DNA from: Coix lacryma-jobi var. lacryma-jobi
Lineage: Eukaryota > Streptophyta > Magnoliopsida > Poales > Poaceae
Reading direction: 5' to 3'
Assembly (NCBI GenBank): GCA_009763385.1
Contig: CM019823.1
Span: forward strand, 49,555,528-49,619,527
Length of the DNA stretch: 64,000 bases
In this document: piece after piece, positions 23,450 through 33,630 of the stretch
How positions within the stretch are numbered: position 1 is the stretch's first letter
Layout of the letters: each line of letters starts with the position of its first letter
Program-made: the position numbers and the translations under genes
The notes under the pieces: model-generated
Told to the model about the DNA's origin: nothing
Database searches by the model: none
The model's input: the letters and a program-made list of their open reading frames with translations, nothing else

Positions 23450-23707
23450 CCCCCTCCGTATCACAAATAGAGTTCGTTTTGGACAACGACACGGTCTCCA
23501 AAGCATAACTTTGACCACTTATTTATTTAAAAATATTTGTTATAAAGTGATATATATATACTTTTATGAAAGTACTTTTCAAGATAAATTTATTTATATG
23601 ATTTTTACATTTTAAACTCAATAATTTAAAAGTTATTCATGATTTATATTCCCAATAATTGTCCGAAAGCTTTTCCAAAACGAACTCTATTTGTGTTATG
23701 GAGGGAG
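23450..23707. mobile_element. Stowaway MITE (258 bp, TA duplication)
   Basis: The ends CCCCCTCCGTATCACAAATA and the complement of TATTTGTGTTATGGAGGGAG are inverted over about 30 bp, including AGAGTTCGTTTTGGA. TA lies on both sides. The interior (AGCATAACTTTGACCACTTA, ATATATATACTTTTATGAA) is shared with the copy at 25035-25293. Confidence 0.88.
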
Positions 23708-23709
23708 TA

Positions 23710-25034
23710 CAAGATTATTGAACATCTACAGAATTTATGTGCAGGGACTTGTGTTTGAGGGATGGTACTACGGGGAAGCACTGGAAGCGCAGTTGTTCTG
23801 GTGTTCATCCTTTCAGATTACCTTTATTTTAATGAATGTTTTAAAAAAATAAAAATAAAAATAAAAATAACGTGTTTAGACGTTTAGAAGGAGAGGGCAC
23901 TGCGGAGGTTCCTCTATTATTTAAATTCTTGTACACAAGCATTTTAGTTGGAGATGGAACTTGGCAGGCATCACATAATAATTTGGAGCAGTGATTATTG
24001 GTGCTAGAAGACTCTATATTTTTAGCAAACAATTCCAACAAATTTTATTGGATAGAGGATGCATCTCTGCTACTCGATCTCTTTAGCTATGATTTATATG
24101 AGTTACATGCAGGGAGTCATATCTAATGTGCAACCTAAAAATGGATAGACTGGTCATGTATGATTCCTGGTTTGGTTTGGTATTTAATCTTTTGTCATTT
24201 ACTGATTTCTAGACAATATTTCTCTGTTTGTTGCGAGCAAGTCAGGAATGATGGTTCGAGTTTGATCATACCCTTTTTTCGGGGGCAGACCCAAATGGGG
24301 GGCTCCCCTACGGTTGATACATCAATGGAAATATATGGAGGATGAGGGAGAAAGGATGTGGAGGAAAGAAAAAATAGAGAGATAGAGGAGGAAGAAGAAG
24401 AAAGTCAGGCCCTCCTTCAATTATATTCTGCATCCGCCACTGTCCTTTTAAGGTAGTCCAGAAAAAGAGTGCATATAGAGAAGGAGAAACATAATATTTT
24501 ACTAATATTAATTACATGGATGAAAAAACTCCTCTGTACGTGACAGATATATGTATTAGGGCATTACTGTCGGTGTTTTTTTTTCTTAGGCTATATTTGG
24601 ATCCTATTTGTCATTGGCAAAAATTTTGATCAAAACTTTTGCCCAAAATTTTTGTTTGGTGAGTTGTTTGGATCCATAGGCTAAAAGGTGCAAAAGAGAG
24701 GAGAGAGACAGAGAGTAAATGCACTTTTAGCCATCTTTTGCCAACCTTGAAAGGTAAAAGAATTAATATAGCAAAAAATTTGCCAATTAGCCAACTTATT
24801 TGGATCCCATAGCAAAAAAATTTGGTAAAAAATACGAGGCTAAATTTTTAGTCATGGAAACAAACAGGCTCTTTAGTTGGCTGCTACAAACAATTGGGTG
24901 AGAATATTGTCATTTGATGGTTTTCATAGGCACTCAACTAGTAAGATCTAAAGGGGGGCAAGTTGTGAGATCAAGCTCAAACTCACCCTATACATATTAA
25001 AATTTAGGTATTTGCTAAAGAAACTTTCCAAGTA
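23710..25034. other. intergenic, possible MITE 24587-24873
   Basis: A region starting GGCTATATTTGGATCC and ending near AAACAAACAGGCTC, with matching inner arms (TTGGATCC...GGATCCCATAG), suggests a further MITE with poorly defined ends. A short (AAAAAT)n run lies at about 23847-23870. No gene is supported. Confidence 0.4.
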
Positions 25035-25293
25035 CTCCCTCTGTATCACAGATAGAAGTCGTTTAGGACAGCGACATAGTCTCAAAAGCATAACTTTGAC
25101 CACTTATTTTCTTTAAAAATATTTGTTGTAAAGTGGTATATATATACTTTTATGAAAGTACTTTTCAAGATAAATTTATTTATATAATTTTTACATTTCT
25201 AAACTCAATAATTTAAAAGTTATTCATGATTTATATTCCCAATGTTTGACTGAAACCTTTTCCATAACGACTTCTATTGCGATACAGAGGGAG
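25035..25293. mobile_element. Stowaway MITE, same family as 23450-23707
   Basis: The termini CTCCCTCTGTATCACAGATA and the complement of CTATTGCGATACAGAGGGAG are inverted, flanked by TA on both sides (25033-25034, 25294-25295). The interior is nearly collinear with the copy 1.6 kb upstream. Confidence 0.88.
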
Positions 25294-25295
25294 TA

Positions 25296-26739
25296 TTTGA
25301 TAAGGAATTTTTCTAACAACATAGGGTATGACCATCTTTGCCCGTAACTAAACTCCACCCTTGTATGTGTCTGCTCACTTTCTTTCACCTAGTTTTCTCC
25401 TCTCCCTGCACTTCATCTAGCTTCTGCAACGCACATATCACCAACTTTGCTAAACTGAAGCATGTTTGTATAAAAGCCTCCCGCCAACTTTAATAGTGCA
25501 CAAACACCTTCGACCTTCCTCGTTGTCAAGCCGCTACTAAGGTCAGTAGAAGTAAAATAAATTAAGCAGCTCCGTCTCTGCCCTTCTCTGTCCATGGTTG
25601 CTTGAGCTCCCTCGATCTGTCCGAGTTCAAGACCCATTTGATTGTTGTGCTTGCGGATCGGGTCTCCTGCCGGCCGGTGGATTCGCCCCTGGTGCCGACT
25701 CTAAGCTCTTCTCCACCTCGGCCGCAACCTCTATCTCCTCTGAATCCACGTGATGCCCCCTCTGTAACCCTGTGCCTACCGTCATTAGTCCTTCATCGAG
25801 CACGTCACCTCTCACCCTAAAGCTCACCATCCCTCAGCTTTGAGGAATGTTGTTCAGTAATATGTGTTTTGTCATGGGTACAATACCCGAAGGTTAGCCC
25901 ATGGGTCATTGGCGGCCATGTTCAGTATTTGGGTCTGGACATGTATTTGAACCTTCGGGTATTGTAATTTGACCGTCACGTTCAATAATATGTGTTTTGT
26001 CAAAAAAAAAAAAAAAACTCTTTCCTATGGGTATATGTATATGATGGATTTTAACAATTGTCGTGAAGTGCAACTCATGGTATAATAATTGAAATGCGCT
26101 TTACAAAAAGGCACAAAGGCATTTACTAATTCCTAGCTAGGTCCATCCATGCATTACGCTACACGAAAACAAAACTTAGGGCATCTCGCGCCGCATCTAG
26201 AAAGCCATCAGGATCGCCTTTTAGCTCTGACGCTCATCATCCCGCAGTTAAAGAAAGAGGAACGTCATTGCGTTCCCGTACGTCCATATGCAAATTGCAA
26301 CGGTGTGATAGTAGAGTGAGGTACTATGCAAATGGAAAGAGCCTTGCTGGACGTGTGGCGTTTTGAGCATGCCGCATTCATGTGACAGCATCAAGGTCAG
26401 AGGCTAGCTAGCTAGCCATGCCTCTGCCTTGGTTTGTAGTTTGTGGAATCGATCGATTCATTGTTTTTTTCCTTCCTGTTTTTAGTATAGCTCCATTTTA
26501 ATCTGTCCATGATTTTAAGCTTATTATAGCAAATATATAAACATGTGCATAATTTATCAATGATCGTATCATGCATTCTAATTCGTTTTAAAATCAAACT
26601 TTGCATAATGTTCGAACACTTGAATCGTATGAACGTAAGAATTGAATAGCGGACCAACGGAAACACTACGTATTCCAACTTATTTTGGAATCATATACTA
26701 TGCACCATACACTCGGATCCACTACACTGTAACTTGTTG
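25296..26739. other. intergenic; hairpin/direct-repeat structure at 25852-26002
   Basis: No gene. 25852-26002 contains a 15-bp perfect inverted repeat (CAATACCCGAAGGTT, 25881-25895, against 25950-25964). It is bracketed by a 23-bp direct repeat differing at one base (25852-25874 and 25980-26002), the second copy running into a poly(A) tract. Frames at 25413-25830 have no domain resemblance. Confidence 0.45.
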
Positions 26740-27245
26740 CACTACAGGGTACGCCCTCTTTGCCGAGTGCCGGCTGCACTCGGCGAAGGCTCTTTTGCAC
26801 TCGGCGAAGATTAGTCGGCAAAGAAACCTCTTTGCCGAGTGCTAGAAATCGGGCACTCGGCGAAGCCTTTGCCGAGTGCCAAGTCAGCACTCGGCAAAGA
26901 AAACAGCGACCGTCAACTTGACGGCTTCTTTGCCGAGTGCTGACGTGGCAGGCACTCGGCAAAGGATTTTTTCTTTTTTCTTTTTGACAAATTCTTCACC
27001 GAGTGCCGCCGACGTGGCACTCGGCAAAGAGGGCTCTTTGCCGAGTGCCACGTCGGCGGCACTCGGTAAAGAAAACCTGTTTATTTTTTTAAAATAAATC
27101 TTTGCCGAGTGCTGCCTCTGACACTCGGCAAAGAAGCCCTCTTTGCCGAGTGCCACGTGGCCAGCACTCGGCAAAGCAAATTTTGCCCAGCTTTGCCGAG
27201 TGCTATGACATCTTTGCCGAGTGTGGCACTCGGCAAAGCTGGGCA
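26740..27245. repeat. left subterminal repeat cluster of the CACTA element
   Basis: About 20 copies of the 12-mer TTTGCCGAGTGC or its complement occur in both orientations, many as head-to-head pairs flanking short GC-rich loops (for example CTCTTTGCCGAGTGCCACGT). These are presumed transposase-binding sites by analogy with other CACTA elements. Confidence 0.85.
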
Positions 27246-27279
27246 ATTTTTTTTCTTTTTTTTAACTTTTTTCATTTTT

Positions 27280-27420
27280 GTCACACAAAATAATATATAT
27301 ATATTACATATTCATATTTCATCACACAGAATACAATATATATCACATTCATATCCATATTTCATCACACAAATCACAATATTTATCACATTCATGTCCA
27401 TCCATCACAAAACAACATAA
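27280..27420. repeat. tandem repeat, unit about 40-45 bp
   Basis: Units of the type TTTCATCACACA(A/G)A followed by ATCACATTCATATCCATA recur three times with variation, just inside the left subterminal cluster. No coding function seen. Confidence 0.6.
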
Positions 27421-27546
27421 ATTCATCGCATAATCCATACATGTCACACAATTCCGTCCATCCATGCATCACAAGTGAAAGTTGAACCAACACATGTCCA
27501 ACACAAATGAGTAGTCCATAATCCATAAGTCCAACACATAAGCCGA

Positions 27547-28940
27547 TCACTGCTCACCTTCGCCCCCAGTGCCTAAAGAGGTCCCACCTTGCCCCCACTG
27601 CCCCCACCCTTGCGAAGAGCCGGCCGGTGGAGGACCTTGCCACTGGGGCGGCGGCACAGCGCCTCCAAGAGTCCACCCGGAGTACCCGGGCTGAGGAGGA
27701 ACGCCAGGCCACACGTAGTACGACAGACGAGGAGGGCCTCCTGGAGGCGGACACCCGGACTGTGGCGAAGGGCCACCCGGAGGGGACGGCGCCGAACCCT
27801 GCGACTGCACCTGCACGAAGAAGCGACGTCGTTAGTACTAAACAACCATATATATATACTCACCGGAGTCTCAATAGGACTATGAGGCGGCTGCGGCGGC
27901 GGCAGATACAGATTTAGCAACGAGTGAGGCACGACCACACCTGGGATGTTGAGACTCCCAAAGAAGCGAGCTATCTCCGCTGACCTCTGCGCCTCCCGCA
28001 TTTGGGCGGCCTCCATCTCGCGGCGATGGGCCTCCTGCCGAGCCTCGTCCTAAGCCTGCAGCTAGGCCTGGAACCTCTGCATCTCCTCATGCATCTGGGC
28101 CTGCAATATTTATCCCGCAAGGATTAAACAATGCAAAAGAAAGTTGAGTAATGGACGATAAATTGAACTGTACTAACCTGAAGCTGCGCCATGGTCTGCT
28201 GCCTTGGCCGTATGGCCATGGAGGAGCTCGTGCTTCTAGACCGAATCTCGGCGAGGTTGGGGACAGAGTCCGAGGAGACTGTGCTGCCTTCCTCCTCCCA
28301 GTCTCATCAGCAGGTCTGTGTCCATGGGCTGAGAGGCCGGATCGTAGTCCGCCCCATAGCGCTCGCGAGCCACCACCGTGTACTCGTTCAACTTGGTGTA
28401 GGCTCTCGAGTTGGTGAACGAGTCGGACCCATCCTCCGGGTTGTACTGGGTCTCCGGCGCGGTCGCCTTGCCTTTGTGGGCAAGGTGGTACGCCACGAAC
28501 GAGTTACATTCCGCGCCACCATGCGACTGGGACTGCAAGAAAGACACAAAGTTGATTGCAAGTAATGAGTATTGAGTGTTAGAATTAAAAAACTAATCAG
28601 TAGAGCGTACCCATCTCTCAGCATAGGCGTCGAGGCTAAGGTTGCCTTGGTGGTGTGGCACCCCAGCCATCTGCAGGCGGCAGTCCCGGTGCACACTGTG
28701 CCTCTCAGCCCACTCGTCTGAAAGCCACCTATCCACGATGGCCTTCCAACAATCCGTGAACTTTTGGCACCAAGCAGGACGGAACTGCATGACATCAAGT
28801 CAATTATGTAATATGTCAGAAGATCAATTGAAGCCTAAATATTCTTCACGCCTACTTACCTGCTCGTACTGCTCACTGGTGAGGTCGGTCGCCCTCTCAC
28901 GCATGTTGATCACATGTTGAGATGTGCAGGTTTGTGAGCG
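27547..28940 (-). pseudogene. broken En/Spm (Ptta-type) plant transposase-associated gene
   Basis: Read on the minus strand, separated blocks look like exons of the plant CACTA transposase family. An acidic/charged piece lies near 28860-28920 (INMRERATDLTSEQYEQ). Next is FRPAWCQKFTDCWKAIVDRW (about 28600-28790), then SHGGAECNSFVAYHLAHKGK (about 28240-28530), then a Met/Gln/Glu-rich coiled-coil segment (about 27960-28110) and a Pro/Gly-rich tail (27547-27816). The coiled-coil block contains two in-frame TAG codons (near 28050-28065), and the frame changes around 28240. It cannot encode a full transposase. The upstream catalytic region is absent, so this is a deletion remnant. Confidence 0.7.
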
Positions 28941-29367
28941 TCGTACGTGACAACGTGCTCCAAATTTTCTTAAATTTTTTTCTCGGCATATGCATATGAT
29001 GTAACAATATCTCGCCAAGTTTCGCGATTTTCGGAATTCATTTGCATTTTTTATGATTAAAAAACCGCCGGCACATAATTTAGAGGCGTTGCCCCGTGAG
29101 CATGTTGATCGAAACCTAGGGTCAGTTTTTGGATTTGGCCTCAACATACACTCAAGAACAACAATAATAATTTTCAAATCATTGAAATCCATTATTCGAT
29201 GCACCCGTAGTTCAAACTTGCGTCTAGTGGGAAAATTCAAGAAAATGCAATAAAGACATAAAATATAACAAAAGGCTTTGAAAAAGTGTGAAATTTGAAC
29301 ATGTTGGCCATGGTACTGTGGCGATGATCCACAAAAAATTTGGTGTCCAAAATCCAAAAAAAAACTT

Positions 29368-29894
29368 TGTCGAGTGCCAGAGGTCGGCACTCGGCAAAGA
29401 GCAGTTCTTTGCCGAGTGCCGTGCCAGCTGGCACTCGGCAAAGCCTCGACCACGTGGCACATTTCAGGGCCACAAGCTTTGCCGAGTGCCACGTGACTAG
29501 CACTCGGCAAAGGTTCGCCCACGTGTCATAGAACGGGGCCACACGCTTTGCCGAGTGCCACGTGGCCGGCACTCGGCAAAGAGGAGCTCTTTGCCGAGTG
29601 CCAGACGGCGGCGGGCACTCGGCAAAGTAAACGGCCGTGGATGCCGTCTGGTCCGCTACACTTTGCCAAGTGCTTATCTTTGCCGAGTGTACGACACTCG
29701 GCAAAGAGGTGCCTTTGCCGAGTGTTTTTCGTTGCCGAGTATCGGGCACTCGGCAAAGCAGCCTTTGCCTTGTGCTTGGGCTTTGCCGAGTGCCACATGC
29801 CCGGCACTCGGCAAACATGCTCTTTGCTGAGTGCCCGAAATTTAGCACTCGGCAAATCTTCAGGCACTCGGCAAAGCCTGAGTTTCCTGTAGTG
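29368..29894. repeat. right subterminal repeat cluster of the CACTA element
   Basis: Mirror of the left cluster. Some 20 copies of TTTGCCGAGTGC or its complement, some degenerate (TTTGTCGAGTGC, TTTGCTGAGTGC), lie up to the terminal CTGTAGTG. Confidence 0.85.
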
Positions 29895-29897
29895 TTG

Positions 29898-30399
29898 AGC
29901 TACAGGAGAGATTGAGTTTGTCAGACGGTTGTAGCTTATTGTAAGTGATGAAGTATTATATACGTTACAACGCCTGGTGGTCGGCGAGGCCGGATAACTC
30001 GTCAAATAATGGGTGATTTGGTTTTTAGCTAGACTAGAGGTGCAAGCTACGATTACAGCAATGTAAATGTAAAGCAGGAGAGCATATATATATATATATA
30101 TAGGAATGAATACTCGGTGGCGAATTTGGAATGATGGAGCGGGGAGCGGCGCTGCATTTTTTTATACAGTACTTCTCTATTCGGCGGCGATAGTTTCAAT
30201 CAGAAAACAAAACCGAGCACGCGATCGCCCTGCTGCCAACTTTATTTGACCTGAGTAAAACTTTACACTTTTATTAGTATTTCAGTATTTGCCATCATCA
30301 GTACTACTGTGTGTAAGGTTCGTTGTCCCTCATTACCACTGGAGATATAGTATATTATTATTAGAGCTAGGAAAAGAAGATGATGCTACAAGTTGTCTA
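29898..30399. other. intergenic, no gene seen
   Basis: Short TA run near 30088-30102. Otherwise nothing I can identify. Confidence 0.5.
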
Positions 30400-30635
30400 T
30401 TCCCTCCGTCACTAAATAAGTGTCGTTCTCGCTTCCCGAGAAAAAGCTACCGGCAATTATATATTAAAATATATTAATATTTATGTTAAGTAATTAGTAT
30501 CATCGGAAAGATCTTTACATCTAGTTTTTTAACAAAATTATTTGGAGATATAAATATTGCATATATTTTTTTACAAATTAAGTCAAACATGTGGCACGCA
30601 CACCAACGGCTACACTTATTTAGGGACGGAGGGAG
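30400..30635. mobile_element. Stowaway MITE (236 bp, TA duplication)
   Basis: The left end TTCCCTCCGTCACTAAATAA and right end, the complement of ACTTATTTAGGGACGGAGGG, form the inverted termini. TA sits outside both (30398-30399, 30636-30637). It lies 25 bp before the target site of the nested retrotransposon block. Confidence 0.85.
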
Positions 30636-30665
30636 TAGCTGCTAACCACTGGAGTCTGTGCTTAT

Positions 30666-31529
30666 TGTTAGATTTATTGTGGGCCAAGCCCATTAATATA
30701 TTTAATAAATCAATAACTCTATGGTGTGTAATTGTGTGAATTATTGTTTGTACCGGATTGGAATTTGAAGGGACGTTGACTCAACTTACATGTGGAAATT
30801 ATTCCATCTAATTTGAGAAGTTGAGAAACAGACAGAGACAGGAAGGCAGGCAGACAGGTGGGAGTGGCGTGTTAATTTTTGCTAATGTGCATTAACTACG
30901 GGAGTTACAATTCCTCTCCATCACGTCTCACAGCCTTCTGTATTACATGATCTCTTCACCTCCCTGAAGGAACGTTCGTTCTTTTTCTCCAAGGAGATAG
31001 GAGCCGTACCATCCTCTCTACACTACTCTCTCTTGTGAAGAACAAAGAAGTTTTTTGTCTCTTTCACGGGGAGAACAGAGAACAAACACATATTCCAGAA
31101 CTCAGTTCTGCTGCAGGAAAGATTTCTCCATCTCGTTCGTCCGTGCGCACGGGAGGAGCGAGAGGGCAGGTGCCTCCGGAGCCGGTGCCGTTCGAGACCT
31201 TGCACGAGGGATCGACAATTAGGCTTTTGGGTAGCGACTACGCGATTGACCGAACCATCTTCGCCGCCGTTTGTCTTCTTCCCGGTGAAGTTGCTGTTGT
31301 ACGTCTTCGTCCGCCCGTTGCTGCTGGTCGTGTTCTTCCCAGCGAGGTGTCTGCTTCCATCTACTTCCGGGTGATCTTCGTCCTCTTCGTCTTATTCTCC
31401 ATCGAGATGCAAACCGGACAAGGTTCAGGAACATCAACTTCTATGAATATGGGAAGGTACGAACTGTTCATCTTCTCTCTGTTTTTCGTAATTCAGAATA
31501 TTATTCCGTCATGTTGTTTCAGTAGTACT
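30666..31529 (+). repeat. Copia-1 5' LTR, left part
   Basis: Matches 52702-53037 and 57457 onward of the 3' LTR. It is interrupted after GTACT (31525-31529) by Copia-2. Frames within it have no protein family resemblance. Confidence 0.92.
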
Positions 31530-31626
31530 TGTTGGAAAGAGTGAGTGGATTATTGGGCTAACCCTAGAAGGGGTAGCTATATCAGTCACTTACATGGGCC
31601 TCATGGGCCTAAATACATATACTCCA
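31530..31626 (-). repeat. Copia-2 3' LTR
   Basis: About 97 bp, nearly identical to 47784-47883, both with TTATTGGGCTAACCCTAG and ACATGGGCCTCATGGGCC. On the minus strand it begins TGGAGTATATG where the 5' LTR has TGTTGGAGTATATG, so three terminal bases are missing. Confidence 0.85.
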
Positions 31627-31630
31627 CCCC

Positions 31631-33150
31631 TGAAAGGATCAAGATGCCCAAGAGGGGGGGTGAATTGGGCTTTTCTAAAACTTCTTTCAATAATAAAACC
31701 TATCAAGCCCCAATTGACCCCCTAGTGCCTAGAAGTGTGAATGACACGAATCAATAGCACAGAAGATTATCACTAAGCCAATTCTACTCTAGCATGGCAA
31801 TTCAATTTGGGATGAACAACAAGTGTAATGCGGAATTGAATTGCTTGAATGTAAATGCGTAAGTAAAAGAGTAGAGATGACTCGACGATCTTTTTGCCGA
31901 GGTATCGAGGTGTCGGCACACCCCCCTAGTCCTCGTTGGAGCACCCGCGCAAGGGTATCGCTCCCCCTTGATCCGCGCAAGGATCAAGTGCTCACTACGA
32001 GCTGATTCTTCGCCACTCCGGCCCGGTGAATCGCTCGCTACCGGTCACAACTTGGCTTGGGTCATCCACAATGCCTCCGGATGATCACCAAGCTCTCCGA
32101 TCGCCACCAAGCCGTCTAGGTGATGCCGATCACCAAGAGTAACAAGCAAGAACTCTCACTTGACCAACGCAAGGCTAATGAGATGGGTGGATGCACACTT
32201 GCTACTCTCTACTCACTAATGAGGTGTTTGATCACTCAACTATCAAATCTCTCAACCTCACTAGGCCTCTTGCACTCACTTGCAATCACAATGTGTTTGG
32301 GAACCTTTCAAATGAGCAAGAGAGACAGCATGAATGAGGGGGAAGCATATTTATACCCCCCAACTCAAAACATGCACGAAGGGGTAAGTCCAGCCAGTTA
32401 CACAGTGACCGGACGCACCTGTCGGGGTGACCGGACGCGTCCGGTCAGTGTCTAACGGCTACGTGACGTTAGCCCTGACACCAGTACGATACACTGACCG
32501 GACGCACCCATGCGTCCGATCACCACTGACCGGACGCGTCCGGTCATCAATTTCCCTCTCTGGAACCTCTCTGGACGCGACCGGACTCACCTCCTGGTGC
32601 GTCCGGTCGAAAACTGAAGAGCGTCCGGTCGAAGCCAAGCCTGCTTCTTAGCCAAACCAACTGACCGGACGCACGCCCCAGCGTCCGGTCATTAGGGTTG
32701 AAGCGTCCGGTCAAATTTTGAAGTCTGAAACGACTTCGGTTTGCGACGCTCCCTTCACGAATTTTCTTCCTTATGATCTTAGGGACCTTTCTAAGCTACC
32801 TAGGGCTTTGGTTAACAAGTGTGCACCACACCTAACTCAAAAGTCTCACCTAGGTCAAGCTACCCATTCAAACCCCTCTTTATAGTACGGCCAAAGATAA
32901 AACAAAGACCTATGCTACTCTAAGTGTCCTTCAACACCAAGTGACACTTAGTGCTAGCCTATCACCGTCTTCGTCGTCCATCCTTTGAAAACCGAACGAA
33001 TTCCATCAAGAGAGACATGAATACCATAGTGCCCTTACGATCATCATTACCATGACCTAACTCAATTGTTTCTGCAAAACACACGTTAGTCATAGTAGTT
33101 TACCGTTGTCATCCAATCACCGAAACCCACTGGGGGCCTAGATGCTCACA
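31631..33150 (-). repeat. Sirevirus 3' LTR
   Basis: 1,520 bp, bounded on the plus strand by TGAAAGGATCAAG and GATGCTCACA. In the parts compared it differs from the 5' LTR only in a G-run (seven versus eight). It contains a cluster of GACCGGACGC / GCGTCCGGTC motifs at about 32405-32717, with two copies of an 18-bp palindrome (32429-32446 and 32528-32545). Confidence 0.93.
32405..32717. repeat. GACCGGACGC motif array in the Sirevirus LTR
   Basis: More than ten copies of GACCGGACGC or its complement, often as inverted pairs. They include the perfect palindrome GACCGGACGCGTCCGGTC twice. CpG-dense in an otherwise AT-leaning LTR. The same array is in the other LTR at about 44030-44340. Confidence 0.85.
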
Positions 33151-33166
33151 ATCTCCCCCTTTTTGG
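33151..33166 (-). promoter_or_regulatory. Sirevirus polypurine tract
   Basis: The minus strand reads CCAAAAAGGGGGAGAT directly before the 3' LTR start TGTGAGC. This is the conserved Sirevirus-style polypurine tract that primes plus-strand DNA synthesis. Confidence 0.85.
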
Positions 33167-33630
33167 TGATTGATGACAACCTCAAGTATGTTTGAAAGAG
33201 AGGAGGTTTTCAAATGCTTGATTCATATAAGCATGTGACAATAAGATCAAAGGGGTTAGGCATGCTTATACGAACCAAGTCACCATAAGTACTCAACATG
33301 ATAAGAGATAACACAAGTACTTATGAAACATGCTCATTTATCGGAGTATAAGAGTGCGGAAGCGAAGTAAATGAGCATAAGCATATGACCTGAATAGGAT
33401 AACGAGTGAAGCATAACATGTCATAACTGAGCATAAACAAGTGACATGAATATAAAACAAGAGTAGCAACACATGTCACAACCAAAAGACATCCAATTAA
33501 CGTACAAGTGCCAAAAGATAAACATGCATGCGAATGAGTGCAAGATCACACAAAAGATCGGAAACCCTCTCACAAGCTCCCCCTAAGACTAACATACGCT
33601 CTCTCCCCCTTTGGCATCAAGGACCAAAAC

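Larger units (their letters stand above)
26740..29894. mobile_element. CACTA (En/Spm-type) element, degenerate, TSD TTG
   Basis: 3,155 bp. It begins CACTACAGGGTACGC and ends with the complement of CACTACAGGAAACTC, the CACTA signature. An exact 3-bp duplication TTG flanks it (26737-26739 and 29895-29897), as expected for CACTA. Both ends carry dense subterminal TTTGCCGAGTGC / GCACTCGGCAAAG repeats, where the transposase of this superfamily binds. The only coding remnant is a broken minus-strand gene (27547-28940), so the element is non-autonomous. Confidence 0.93.

Noticed and set aside
26642..29892. Many short frames with GKEGSLPSA or HSAKxx repeats
   Set aside because: They are translations of the CACTA subterminal TTTGCCGAGTGC repeats.
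26740..29894. Regular short repeats resembling a CRISPR array
   Set aside because: Repeats occur in both orientations with irregular spacing, inside a eukaryotic CACTA transposon with terminal repeats and target duplication.
31035..31544. 169-codon frame and its duplicate at 57419-57893
   Set aside because: These are parts of the two LTR copies of Copia-1. Duplication comes from the LTR, and there is no domain resemblance.
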